From: Hymenobacter armeniacus
GTDB lineage: Bacteria > Bacteroidota > Bacteroidia > Cytophagales > Hymenobacteraceae
Assembly: GCF_014699055.1 (NCBI RefSeq)
Contig: NZ_JACXAC010000004.1
Location: 62,001-126,000 of the forward strand
Direction: 5' to 3'
DNA length: 64,000 nt
The position numbers were made by a program, and so were the translations under genes. Every line of letters begins with the position of its first letter. The stretch's first letter is position 1. Shown piece after piece: positions 18,801 to 27,900 of the stretch. The notes beneath the pieces were generated by a model that saw nothing but the letters and a program-made list of their open reading frames with translations, made no database searches and was not told where the DNA came from.

Positions 18801-19249
18801 GTGAGCGCCGGCAGGCCGCCCGGCACGCCGCTGTTGGCGGAATATGTGGCCGTGCCGTTGTTGGTGCTGGGCGGGTAAGCGGTATTCGGGGCAATGGCTT
18901 GGTTGAAGCCGGGAATGCGGTACTTAATGCCGGCGTTGGCGTACGGCAGCCACTTGTTGTTGTAATCCACGTTGCTCGCCGTGCCTTGGGCAAACTGCCA
19001 CTCGGCCACGTTGTCGGTGGTGGAGTTGGCGGCTTGGGTGCGGTACTGGCGGAAGCCGCCCACATCGACTAGGTTGGCGGCCACGTAGGTGCCATACGCC
19101 GAGTTGCTCACGTCGCCCGTGTTGGTGCCTATCACCGAGGGTTGGGCCCACGCCGGGGCTGCGCCCACAGTGAGCAGCCCAAGCAGCTGCCACATGCGCG
19201 CGGCAGAGGGCCGCGCCTCACGCCGCCCGGAAAGTAAAGTTTTAACCAT
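9809..19249 (-). CDS. Giant T9SS-exported parallel beta-helix protein (about 3146 residues)
   Basis: The ATG at 19249 gives a Sec signal peptide ending GAAPAWAQ (about residue 36). The body is Asn/Thr/Ser/Gly-rich with many N-x-N-x-V/I strands and YGI turns, the pattern of right-handed beta-helix repeats. Three entry modules recur: [14 protein letters not shown] (about residue 394), VDYFAFDGSNTPGG (about 1516) and ADYLTFDGIDVNAPGG (about 2097). Near the end come a Bacteroidota C-terminal beta-sandwich (PLPVELTAFTAERQG to YYRLRQLD, about 2955-3055) and a T9SS type A sorting domain (GVPNPFAHGL to QHLRVVKE, about 3065-3146). By analogy it is exported across the outer membrane and attached or released. 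Ligand and function are unknown: adhesin, polysaccharide-binding or structural roles are possible. No catalytic motif was recognised. It shares its module with the genes at 24901 and 51704. Confidence 0.85.
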   Translation of the reverse strand: MVKTLLSGRREARPSAARMWQLLGLLTVGAAPAWAQPSVIGTNTGDVSNSAYGTYVAANLVDVGGFRQYRTQAANSTTDNVAEWQFAQGTASNVDYNNKWLPYANAGIKYRIPGFNQAIAPNTAYPPSTNNGTATYSANSGVPGGLPALTAGRYYTFNITKNAPTADNTMAVLETAYNPVAISAVAANTATPGKNSLVQITATLASAPNAAEYFYVRYSTNAFGTSALVPLTVSGTTATGLIPGQAAGTAVSYYVLSSPIATAAAIGTDYDMLTLNLNNNGGANYNYTVAATVCGIYGIDNATGNATGSAGVFNSFTNAFAFLNASTLSCATTFNVTAGSTYTEKAALGTIAGSSAANIVTFQKSGTGANPKITAPGGSTSTTVDAIIGLNGTDYVTFDGIDLLDPSTNTTAATQMEAGYALWRAGTGATLNGCQNVTIKNSTVTLQKPLAASSITTGILSANTDNAGATAVVTGATVATAINTNNTFTANTLTNMSRGVVLQGLSSATYYDQNNTVGGAAIAAGNTINNINVGSSTSGEVYGILADYQTGTSITFNTVDNAGNGGTANTRELRCIAFNLGTSGVLTASNNTLTTQTSQTAVVYGIRCEATGLTLTTSNNQFTAVAATAGSSGAIYFMGILVSSSTGNLASWTADGNTWDNAGKSLISSGQLAFAYNSNKTPTVTFTNNTAKNIARTTNAGTFYGYYNGAGGPATTPALHTITGNVIQGLSFPGSSDVYGIQNTAGTTSSRAQVKIEGNTIKDITSVTGAIYGVLFDYGDNAGGATTSTINANTINKLSSGPASSLTKGVYGIFVGGTTSFSSGTNVTNLKVQSNQIGEVGDAATPTLNGINNSGATPVAGIYFNGGATSPSLDFSSNVIKNVNSTNSSSSPSAYGMFFAAPGSGNATITASGNTIAGVSLTNSANSGSAYGMLVTGVGTSGTATVEDNVINNVLAQNTSSSVYGIRFSAAATANVRRNTLYALSHTNTFTGVVYGLYFGGGNTFNISRNKVYDLSSAAATATVYGIYTLGGSADNVDNNLIGDLRAPISTATGSLVGINLTNSGPYNVYHNTVRLNATSTSATTFGSSAVLLGSGMLDLRNNLLVNLSTPVGAAYTSALRRNVAATSANTAATTNNNILYAGTPGTNNVVYAEGSTPTTYPALADYRNAMAALGGSAPLRESAAGTENPPFLSTTGSAATFLHIDPAVATLVESGGTPVSGVTTDFDGDARNATTPDVGADEGNFTPAPTMAVTALTYAQNGLNTTNNATNQLITSLTVTTAGNYDRLRLTSVTFSLAGTAVPTNDITNAKLYTSTSATFAAGTATLLGTAGSLAAPNFTFTLSTPQPLTEGANYYFLTYDITGGATVGRTIAAVPTNVAFTSSVTNTASAITSGSSPVAIALTGTAATRTIVGPLNGTYTVGIAAGNDYATITAALADLAFRGVSGPVIFSLTNATATPYNAANGETFPFVIPPFGGASATNTVTLKPAPGVAPVVSGNSGSTNTAVFKLDGVDYFAFDGSNTPGGSTRDLTISNTTNQVLTAVVWVASAGTGAGATNIIIKNTNLVGTSSSTGLFGVFAGSNTIVSNGGTGTGADNDNLTIQNNSFQTLAYGIYAGGTAGGTTAGSLDGLVISDNAVGTPSAGLTTVGIQISNTGGNSSATGAQITRNTVQNVVGSSATPLFGIYADTGVPFVTISQNTIDGISQGFGADASGIYAGAGFTDGTIARNRVVNIAATATGSFGAHGIDARTGSNTSNLLIANNTVAGINGSCGTTLSTNGISGIRLLSSMGGAKVYYNSVNLTGATTNTTASTVSAAFHTSSLITTAGTLDVRNNVFANSLVSPGSSGARNYAIYSGAPRTAYATIDYNDYYVNGPNGVLGNYAGTGAATSGSDLTTLAAIQNATSGLGQNGNSRNAVPGFVSATDLHLSNFSALESAGVSLAGTVDTDYDGDARQGSAGYTGTGTAPDLGSDEAAVLPATALALSGTYTIDNTQATSYPTGRNFRSFSDAVAVLNQSTIATATAGTPAVTFNVSAGQTFAEEVPAISTTATGATTAVTFQKAGAGANPVLQPAGSALNALDAGFTVQGADYLTFDGIDVNAPGGNVEFGYLVRNASATNGAFNNTVQNATISLNRNNLASWGVTQTTDLRYGGATTPTSLAGCNQNNRYLGLQVYNAVAGIVALGYSSTLYDYNTEIANCVVGSSSAPIGGGAAFSVGINGLVNRKMSVHDNSVQYVSSTLATAGSNAASGIYVGEVVGGAATTTPTDASSFYNNRISNISSVGAANAAFVRGIYLGGSTTSGAGYVAYGVNAYNNAVTGLTSGYTGTATGNRYVQGIFLTTGAGGTSFSVFNISFNTVSLNTGTPTYSSTCYEFSSASGATLNTRNNIFANLTGAQSGAALHYAYNSTSASSIGVSGSVSDYNDLWVANTTNGILLQGGNNATGTRTDLAGAQANGEGVNSKSIDPVFDAILRPTNSALNGLGLTISGIATDLVGTVRATGTAASQTGPDMGAYEFPNTTNVALNAAALTAPAANYCTPGPLSAPITLSVTNTSTNALVLGVNQKLLVSGTLVLPGGGTQPLSVTVTSGTIPANGSLPVSVGTANLTAAGTYTFQALTVALQTSEGLTIPETLTTDNTLSPNPTVTVGDQTTYTGNAPGDGSNWFNAANWTACVPSNTIDALIPAGLANYPNLNTAATAAVRTLTIANGASLSQSAGTLNVYGNLTSSTPAANVSLTGGMVAFRGAAPTVTGIDGFYDLNVNLTAAAGVLALANNTSVAHALTMSQGVLNTGTYTVTLAPAATLSETDASYVLGQVAVPGRDLSTATAESFGNIGLTLTPDAASTAFPGLTTVVRTTGTVLTGAGTSQSIKRYFDIQPATNTGLNVAMDFSYFDHERNGIAPGNVALFKSVSGPAGPWANQAPITIAGNTVSKIGIADFSIWTLGSATNPLPVELTAFTAERQGNNAILAWTTASEKNNAGFDVQVSLDGRAFRTLGFVASPSASSSAPRHYTFLDAEKGKAGLRYYRLRQLDVTGKAEFSPVRTVRFESEAAPALLLTGVPNPFAHGLTLRVELPVGTPAAAAQLRVTDAAGRLVLATATPVLAAGLSQLPLDLRGQASGVYFVQLAFPGQPAQHLRVVKE

Positions 19250-19585
19250 ATAAAATGAAAAAGGGGGTGGGAAACGCCAAAAGGGCATACAAAAGCCTCT
19301 CTGCTTGCGCAAAAAGGCAGTGGTATTATTTCAGCCCTGAAAGTTAATTCGTCAAGCAGTTTAATTCCTAGCCCGGAGGTATTTGCATGTTTATATCTGG
19401 CCGGCCTGACATTTTTCCTCGTTAAAGGGCGTAAAATTCCCGCTGATGTCGCCTCGGCTGCGCCCAAGAAACCACGGCATAGCTTGCCTGAATGGCGGGC
19501 GAATTGGCCGGCTTGGTAGTGCCGGCCCTTGAACAAAACTTGTATCTTTGCGGTTGAAACGCGATACCAACAATCAACTCATATC
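19250..19585. promoter_or_regulatory. Divergent intergenic region with ahcY promoter elements
   Basis: TATCTTTG at 19543-19550 is a consensus -7 box 36 nt before the ahcY ATG. Just upstream, GGCCGGC (19506-19512) and GCCGGCC (19521-19527) form a perfect 7-bp inverted repeat with an 8-nt spacer, covering the expected -33 region, so it may be an operator or simply a hairpin. No clear promoter was found for the giant gene on the minus strand; its leader is A/C-rich. No gene is seen in these 336 bases. Confidence 0.55.
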
Positions 19586-20905
19586 ATGGTGGAAACCACG
19601 ACGAAAACGTACGTTCCGTACAAAGTAAAGGACATGAGCCTGGCCGAGTGGGGCCGCAAGGAAATCCGTCTGGCCGAAGCCGAAATGCCTGGCCTGATGT
19701 CGTTGCGCGAGGAGTTTGGCGCGTCGCAGCCCTTCAAGGGCGCCCGCATTGCCGGCTGCCTGCACATGACCATCCAAACCGCCGTGCTCATCGAGACCCT
19801 CAAGGCGCTGGGCGCCGAGGTGACGTGGTCGTCGTGCAACATCTTCTCGACGCAGGACCACGCCGCCGCCGCCATTGCCGCCGCCGGCATTCCGGTGTAT
19901 GCCTGGAAAGGCATGAACGAGGAAGAGTTTAACTGGTGCATCGAGCAGACGCTGTTTTTTGGCGAAGAGCGCCAGCCCCTGAACATGATTCTGGACGACG
20001 GCGGCGACCTCACCAACATGGTGCTCGACCAGTACCCCGAGCTGGCCGCCGGCATCAAAGGCGTGAGCGAAGAAACCACGACCGGCGTGCTGCGCCTGTA
20101 CGAACGCGTGAAAAATGGCACCCTGCCTTTCCCCGCCATCAACGTGAACGACTCGGTGACGAAGTCGAAGTTTGACAACAAGTACGGCTGCAAAGAGTCG
20201 GCCGTGGACGCCATCCGTCGGGCTACCGATGTGATGATGGCCGGCAAAATTGCCGTGGTGGCCGGCTACGGCGACGTCGGAAAAGGCACCGCGGCCTCGC
20301 TGCGCGGCGCTGGCGCCCGCGTCATCGTAACCGAAATCGACCCCATCTGCGCCCTGCAGGCGGCCATGGACGGCTACGCCGTGAAGAAGCTCACGAACGC
20401 CGTGAAGGAAGCCGACATCGTGGTGACGGCCACCGGCAACTGCGACATCCTCACCGAGGAGCATTTCCGCAGCCTGAAGGACAAAGCCATTGTCTGCAAC
20501 ATCGGCCACTTCGACGACGAAATCGACATGGCGTGGCTGAACAAGAACTACGGCCACACCAAGGACACGGTGAAGCCGCAGGTGGACATCTACACCATCG
20601 ACGGCAAAGAGGTCATCATCCTCGCCGAAGGCCGCCTCGTGAACCTGGGCTGCGCCACCGGCCACCCCTCGTTCGTGATGTCGAACTCGTTCACCAACCA
20701 GACCCTGGCCCAGCTGGAGCTGTGGGAGCGCGGCAATGAGTACGAAAACCAAGTGTACACCCTGCCCAAGCACCTCGACGAGAAGGTGGCCCGCCTGCAC
20801 CTCGCCAAAATCGGCGTGGAGCTCGACGAGCTGACCGCCAAGCAGGCCGACTACATCAAAGTGCCGGTAGAAGGCCCGTTTAAGTCGGACCTGTACCGCT
20901 ACTAA
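19586..20905 (+). CDS. ahcY: Adenosylhomocysteinase (S-adenosylhomocysteine hydrolase)
   Basis: 439 residues from the ATG at 19586. Diagnostic motifs: [20 protein letters not shown] and [17 protein letters not shown] (substrate domain), [20 protein letters not shown] (NAD-binding Rossmann loop) and the C-terminal FKSDLYRY ending with the conserved K-x-x-x-Y-R-Y. It hydrolyses SAH to adenosine and homocysteine using bound NAD, relieving inhibition of methyltransferases. It partners metK in the methyl cycle but is separately transcribed from its own -7 box, and is followed by a strong terminator. Confidence 0.97.
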   Translation: MVETTTKTYVPYKVKDMSLAEWGRKEIRLAEAEMPGLMSLREEFGASQPFKGARIAGCLHMTIQTAVLIETLKALGAEVTWSSCNIFSTQDHAAAAIAAAGIPVYAWKGMNEEEFNWCIEQTLFFGEERQPLNMILDDGGDLTNMVLDQYPELAAGIKGVSEETTTGVLRLYERVKNGTLPFPAINVNDSVTKSKFDNKYGCKESAVDAIRRATDVMMAGKIAVVAGYGDVGKGTAASLRGAGARVIVTEIDPICALQAAMDGYAVKKLTNAVKEADIVVTATGNCDILTEEHFRSLKDKAIVCNIGHFDDEIDMAWLNKNYGHTKDTVKPQVDIYTIDGKEVIILAEGRLVNLGCATGHPSFVMSNSFTNQTLAQLELWERGNEYENQVYTLPKHLDEKVARLHLAKIGVELDELTAKQADYIKVPVEGPFKSDLYRY

Positions 20906-20922
20906 GCACGACTGACACAACG

Positions 20923-20958
20923 AAAAAGGCCGGTTCACGCAAGTGAGCCGGCCTTTTT
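20923..20958 (+). terminator. Terminator after ahcY
   Basis: 16-bp stem (20923-20938 with 20943-20958, one G-U pair), loop GCAA, ending in a T run, 18 nt after the ahcY stop. Confidence 0.88.
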
Positions 20959-20974
20959 TATTTGCGAAATCTTG

Positions 20975-21196
20975 TTATTCCAGCAGCACACGTTGCGGAT
21001 GCGGCTGCCCGCCGGCGGCACCAATGCGCAAAAAGCACAGGCCTGCGGTCTGCAATACCTGCGGCCCAGTTGCCGGACATAAAGCATCGGTCAGGCGCTG
21101 CTGAAGCGTGCGCTTTGTGACGACCGCCGCCGCCAGCACCGCATTGGGTGAGTAGATGACGAAATCGGGCTGATGTTGCTCGTCGAGGGCCAACAC
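20975..21196 (-). pseudogene. Remnant of a T9SS C-terminal sorting domain
   Basis: An open frame of 73 codons from a GTG at 21196, with a stop just upstream of it. The translation DFVIYSPNAVLAAAVV ... LQTAGLCFLRI ... QPHPQRVLLE follows the plan of a T9SS type A sorting domain (YPNP motif, then G-L-Y-F-L-R, then Q-R-V-x-x-E at the very end), but YPNP has become YSPN and the central strand region is shortened. There is no signal peptide or cargo domain. It starts 35 nt after the prolyl oligopeptidase stop on the same strand. It is best read as the decayed tail of a lost cargo gene; a fortuitous frame cannot be excluded. Confidence 0.45.
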
Positions 21197-21231
21197 GCGG
21201 GGCTCACTTCAGGCGCAGGTTGGCATCGTTT

Positions 21232-23266
<2,035 letters not shown>

Positions 23267-23289
<23 letters not shown>

Positions 23290-23464
23290 GGCGGGTGGTG
23301 TCGGGAAGCTCTAGGCCGGCTTTGCGGCTGGGCTCGGCATTTTCGGGGGTGGTGGTTTCGGTAAGGGGCTGGCGGCGCGGCAGGGTGTTGCGCGCGGGCG
23401 GTGTGGTGGCCCGGCAAGCCGGCAAAGCTGCCAGTAGCACGAGCAGGCGAAAGGCAGCTTTCAT
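23267..23464 (-). CDS. Lipoprotein signal peptide and Pro/Thr-rich linker, out of frame with the peptidase
   Basis: 65 residues from the ATG at 23464: basic start, hydrophobic core LLVLLAALPAC (lipobox LPAC), then a disordered linker (TTPPARNTLPRRQPLTE ... LPDTTRRDLPPKP) and a stop. It overlaps the first 23 nt of the peptidase frame. No folded domain is present, and the linker ends just where the peptidase begins its conserved sequence. The simplest reading is that this is the N-terminal part of a lipoprotein prolyl oligopeptidase separated by a one-base shift near 23270-23300. The alternative is a small independent lipoprotein gene translationally coupled to the peptidase. Confidence 0.5.
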
Positions 23465-23539
23465 GGGCAAGGAGGAAAAAGCGGTGGGGCGGCGCCAGCA
23501 GGTACGGCTGCAGAGAGCCGGCCGACTAAAAATGTATAG

Positions 23540-24619
23540 CTAATCCAGTTGCACGTCGTCGGCCACCGGGCCCTGGCGCTCTGTGCCGGGAGCGGGCCCA
23601 GCTTCAGCAGATGCGGCCGGCGGCCCGGGCACGGCCACGGCGGCGGCCACCAGCTCGGGCAGGTTGGCGCGCAGCCAGCGCAGCTCCTCGTCTACGCGCT
23701 GGCTCACCAGGCGCTCCACTTCCAGGCGCTGGGCGGGGCTGAGTTGGTCGAGGGCCGGCGTGGAGGCTGGCGTGGCGCGGGTTTCGGAGGCGGCCAGCAC
23801 CAAGGCTTCGGCCCGTTTCACGCGGGCCACCGAGTCGGCCACGGCGGCGCTGGTTTCGGTGGCGGCGGCCGTGGCGGCGGCGGCGGCCTGCTTGGCCACC
23901 AGGGTTTCGCGCCGCTGCTGCCGGCGCCACTGCCCCAGCGTGATGCGCAGCATGACGTACAACACCAGGCTCAGAATGGCCAGAATGAGCGCCAGCGGCG
24001 CGGCGAAGCGGAAGAGCAGGCTGCCCGGCCCGGCTGTGGGCAAGGCGGCGGCCGTTGCGTCGGCGTCGCGGTCGGCCGCGGCGGCCTGTTCGGCGGCCTC
24101 GGCCGGACCCAGCGCGCCGGGAGTGGCCGTGGTGTCGGCCGTTTCGGGCGCCATGGCCGCCGATACGTCGCCGAGCGGCGTGCCGCTTTCCACGTAATGC
24201 GTGAGGGCGGTTTCGAGGGCCTCCACGCGGGCCATGCGGGCGGGGTCTTTGCGCCGGGCCGGCGAGCCTTTCAGCTTGCTCACAATGGCCTTGGTGAGGG
24301 CCGCGAGGCGGGCGGGGTTGTCCTTCTTGCCTTGGTAAATGGCGCCGCGGCCCTCAATGGGCTGGTAGAGCAGGCTGTACACGCGCAGGCTGTCGGGCCG
24401 GATGCTGGCGGCCAGGGCGTCGAGGTTGCCGCCTTCGCAGCGCACGGTGCTTTTGAGGTTGGGCCGGCCGGCGTCGTCGTACACGAAGCGCACCGTGGCG
24501 CACCAGATTTGCACCTTGCTCTCATCGAGCGAGGGCTGACCCAGGGGCGTTTGGGCGCGAAGCGAGCCGGTGAGCAGCAACAAAGCCAGCAGAGCGGCCA
24601 GAACGGGGCGGAAGGTCAT
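23540..24619 (-). CDS. Unknown membrane protein with periplasmic domain, central TM helix and cytoplasmic coiled coil
   Basis: 359 residues, not recognised. A signal peptide (about 1-22, LLALLLLTGSLRAQ) is followed by a predicted periplasmic region with two cysteines (VQIWCATVRFVYDD; STVRCEGGNLDALA), an Ala/Glu/Asp-rich linker, one strong transmembrane segment (about 208-230, PLALILAILSLVLYVMLRI) and an Ala-rich, probably coiled-coil cytoplasmic tail ending in a Pro/Ala stretch. A cleaved N-terminus plus one internal helix would give type I topology. It lies 75 nt upstream of the lipoprotein/peptidase pair on the same strand and may share a transcript. No enzymatic motif was seen. Confidence 0.6.
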   Translation of the reverse strand: MTFRPVLAALLALLLLTGSLRAQTPLGQPSLDESKVQIWCATVRFVYDDAGRPNLKSTVRCEGGNLDALAASIRPDSLRVYSLLYQPIEGRGAIYQGKKDNPARLAALTKAIVSKLKGSPARRKDPARMARVEALETALTHYVESGTPLGDVSAAMAPETADTTATPGALGPAEAAEQAAAADRDADATAAALPTAGPGSLLFRFAAPLALILAILSLVLYVMLRITLGQWRRQQRRETLVAKQAAAAATAAATETSAAVADSVARVKRAEALVLAASETRATPASTPALDQLSPAQRLEVERLVSQRVDEELRWLRANLPELVAAAVAVPGPPAASAEAGPAPGTERQGPVADDVQLD

Positions 24620-24866
24620 AAGCAGCGCGGTTTTGACCGAAAAGTACGGCGTGGGGCGCTATTTATTATTGTTTGGGTGATATAGAATCTCCGAACTGGC
24701 GAGCGCTCCACAAGCCCCCCAGGGCATCGTAAATGGTCTGCCTGGGCGGGCCAATTGCCGCCACGGCCCGCCACTGCGGCTGCCCCGGAGAACGGCGGCT
24801 CCCTACCTAGGCCGTTTGAGGAAATGCCAATTGGGTTGGCCATCAGCAGATTCCTGGCGGCTGCTT

Positions 24867-24874
24867 TAGCTTTG
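24867..24874 (+). promoter_or_regulatory. -7 box before the TTG-start T9SS gene
   Basis: TAGCTTTG matches TAnnTTTG exactly and lies 26 nt before the TTG start at 24901. The -33 element is not clear. The rest of 24620-24900 shows no gene. Confidence 0.5.
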
Positions 24875-24900
24875 CAGGGTACACCTTTTTCCCAGCATCA

Positions 24901-27900
24901 TTGAAAACAAGCTACACCGACACCCTCTTTTCGACAGGTACGAAGCCCGCCGCCGGGCGCTGGCGCCAACCGCTGGCCCTGCTGGCCCTGCTGCTGAGCA
25001 GCTCCGGCGCCTGGGCACAAACCGTCAAAACCCTGCCGGGCGACTACGCCAACTTCGCGGCGGCCATCAACGACATCAACAGCAGCTTCCCCAATGGGGG
25101 CGTGACGGTAAACGTGGCCGCCGGCTACGCCGAAACGGCGCCGTCTGGCGGCCTGCCGCCCCTCACGGCCCAGGGCACGGGCGGGGCCACCGGGCAAATC
25201 GTTTTCCGGAAGGCGGGCAGCGGCACCAACCCGCTGATTACCGCGCCGGTGGGCTCCTCGAATGCGCTGGACGGCATCGTGCGCCTGAGCGGCGCCGATT
25301 ACGTGACCTTCGACGGCATCGACCTGCTCGACCCGGCCACGAACAACAACCAAATAAAAGCGTCGGAATTTGGCTATGCTTTCTTCCGCGCCTCGGCCAC
25401 CAACGGCTGCCAAAACAACACCATCCAGAACTGCAAGGTCACGATGAACCGCTCGGGCAGCGGGTCGGCCACGACCGGCTTGTATGGGGTGTACCTGGCC
25501 CTGACCACGCCCACGGGCACGGCCGTCACGCCCACCTCGGCGGCCGGCAGCAACTCTAGCAATAAGTTCTACGCCAACACGCTGCTCAACACCCAGTCGG
25601 GCATTTTCGTGACGGGTTACGGCGACGCGGCCCCGTATAGCCTGGCCGACCAAAACAACGACTTCGGGGGCCAGGCGGCCAGCACCGGCAACACCATCCG
25701 CAACTACGGGGGCGCGTCGGGCGTCATCGCCTTCGGCATCCGCGCCACCAACCAGCAAAGCCCCAACGCCAGCTTCAACACCCTGGACAACGCGGGCGGG
25801 GGCGGGGTCGCCACGGCCAGCTCCCTGTACGGCGTGTACCTGACGCTGGGCGCCAGCGGCGACATTACCCTGAACAACAACGCCGTGACGCTGGTGCAAG
25901 CCCCCACGGCCACCACCAGCGTCACGGCCACGGCCGTGTATTCGGGCCACACGGGCACGGGCACCGCAACCCTGAACAACAACGCGGTGAGCTACACCCT
26001 GGCGGCGGGCGGGGGCGTGGCCAGCGCCAGCAGCCGCTACATGGTGCTCAGCAGCAACATCAGCGCCATCGGCGGGCTGAACATGAACGGCAACCAGGTA
26101 ACCTACACGCTGAGCAGCACAGCGGCCAGTTCCCCCATCAGCGGGGCGGCGCACGGGGTGAGCTGCCAGGGCCCGGTGGGCGGGGCACTGAACATGAACG
26201 ACAACCAGGTGACCTTCACCCTGAGCAACACGTCGAGCAGCAGCCTCGACGTGGCCGCCCGGGGCGTGAACTGCCAAAACCCCGTGACGGGAGCTGCTTC
26301 GCTCAGCAACAACGCAGTGAACTACGCCGTGAGCAATTCGGGCACGGGCACCATCGCCGCCAGCGGCAGCGCTTACTTCGGGGTGGTGAACAGCGGAGCC
26401 GCCCCCAGCCTGGCCCTGAACACGAACACCGTGGCCTACACCCTGACCAATACCAGCACGAGCGCCATTTCCGCCGCGTGCCAGGCCGTGTACAACGGTG
26501 GGGCCGTGAGCGGAGTGCTGTCGATGAGCGGCAATGTCATCAGCCACACCGTGCCGGCCGCCCCGGCCACGGTGGGCAACATCTCTGGGTCGCTGCTGGG
26601 CATCTTCAACACCGTGGCCGTGCCGGGCAGCCTGGCCATCAACAACAATACCTTTTCCTTCGCCATCGCCAACGGCGGAGCCACCATCAGCAGCACGATG
26701 ACAGGGGTTGTCAACCAGGGCGGCACGGTGGGCGGCACGGCCAGCTTCAACGGCAACGCCCTCGACTTTGCGCTGGCTACCGCGGCGGGCGTCACGTCGT
26801 CTTCGCCCATTGGCATCAGCAACTCAGCGGGTTCGCCACTGACCGGCGCGGCCACCTTCAGCGACAACACGCTGACCTACACGGGCACCCGCACGGGCGG
26901 CACGTTCAGCTCAGACTTTACGGGCATTGCCAATTACGCCGCCACCTCCTCCACGCTGACCATCGACAACAACACGCTGCTGGGCAGCAGCACGGCCAGC
27001 ACCGGCAACATGACGTTTGTGCTGGCCACCGGGGCGTCGTCGGCCCTGGTCACCATCAGCAACAACCGCTACCAGAACAGCCGCACGGCCTCGACGGGCT
27101 CGGTGCTATTCATCAACAACAGCAACGCCGTCAACATCGCCACGGCCGCCAACCTGCTGGTGCAGGGCAATTCCTTCACCGGCCTCACCCGCACCGGCGC
27201 GGGCGGCACCACCGGCTACTTCAACATCGGCTTCGCCACCACGGCCGGTACGCACACCATCCGCAACAACACCGTCAGCGGCCTCACGCTGCTGGGCAGC
27301 TTTGTGGGAATAGAGTCGCTGGCCACGGCCACCGGCGCCGGCACCAGCAGCATTGCCTATGAGGTGAGCGACAACGTCATCGGGTCGCTGGCCAGCGGCG
27401 GGGGCATTTCCTCCACGGGGGCCAGCCCTATGGTGGGCCTGTGGGCGGGCGGCACCGCCGTGAGCGGCACGCTGGCCAACAACACGGTGCAGAACCTGAG
27501 CGGCGCCGGGCAGACGGTGGGCCTCACGCTGAGCGGCAACACCGGCGTGCCCGTCAGCACCAGCAATACCTTCTTTTCGGGCACCATCCTAGGCAACATC
27601 ATCAGCAACCTCAGCACCACAAGCGGCGCCGCGGTGTACGGCATGTACCTGCCGGCCGCCAGTGCCCCCGGCGGCGCCGTCAGCACCACCGCCAACAAAG
27701 TGACCAACCTGAGCACCAGCAGCACGGGCGCGGTCTACGGCATCGAGGTGGCGGGCGGTCCCAGCCACACGCTCAGCAACAACATCATTGCCACCCTCAC
27801 GGCCCCGGCCGGCACCGGCAGCCCCGCCGTGGCCGGCCTGTACCTCACCGCCGGCACCGCCATCAACGCCTACCACAACACCGTGTACCTGGGCGGCACC

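Noticed and set aside
25861..26990. Regularly spaced similar units that could suggest a CRISPR array
   Set aside because: Units are degenerate at DNA level, stay in one reading frame and encode beta-helix repeats; there are no cas genes in the window.
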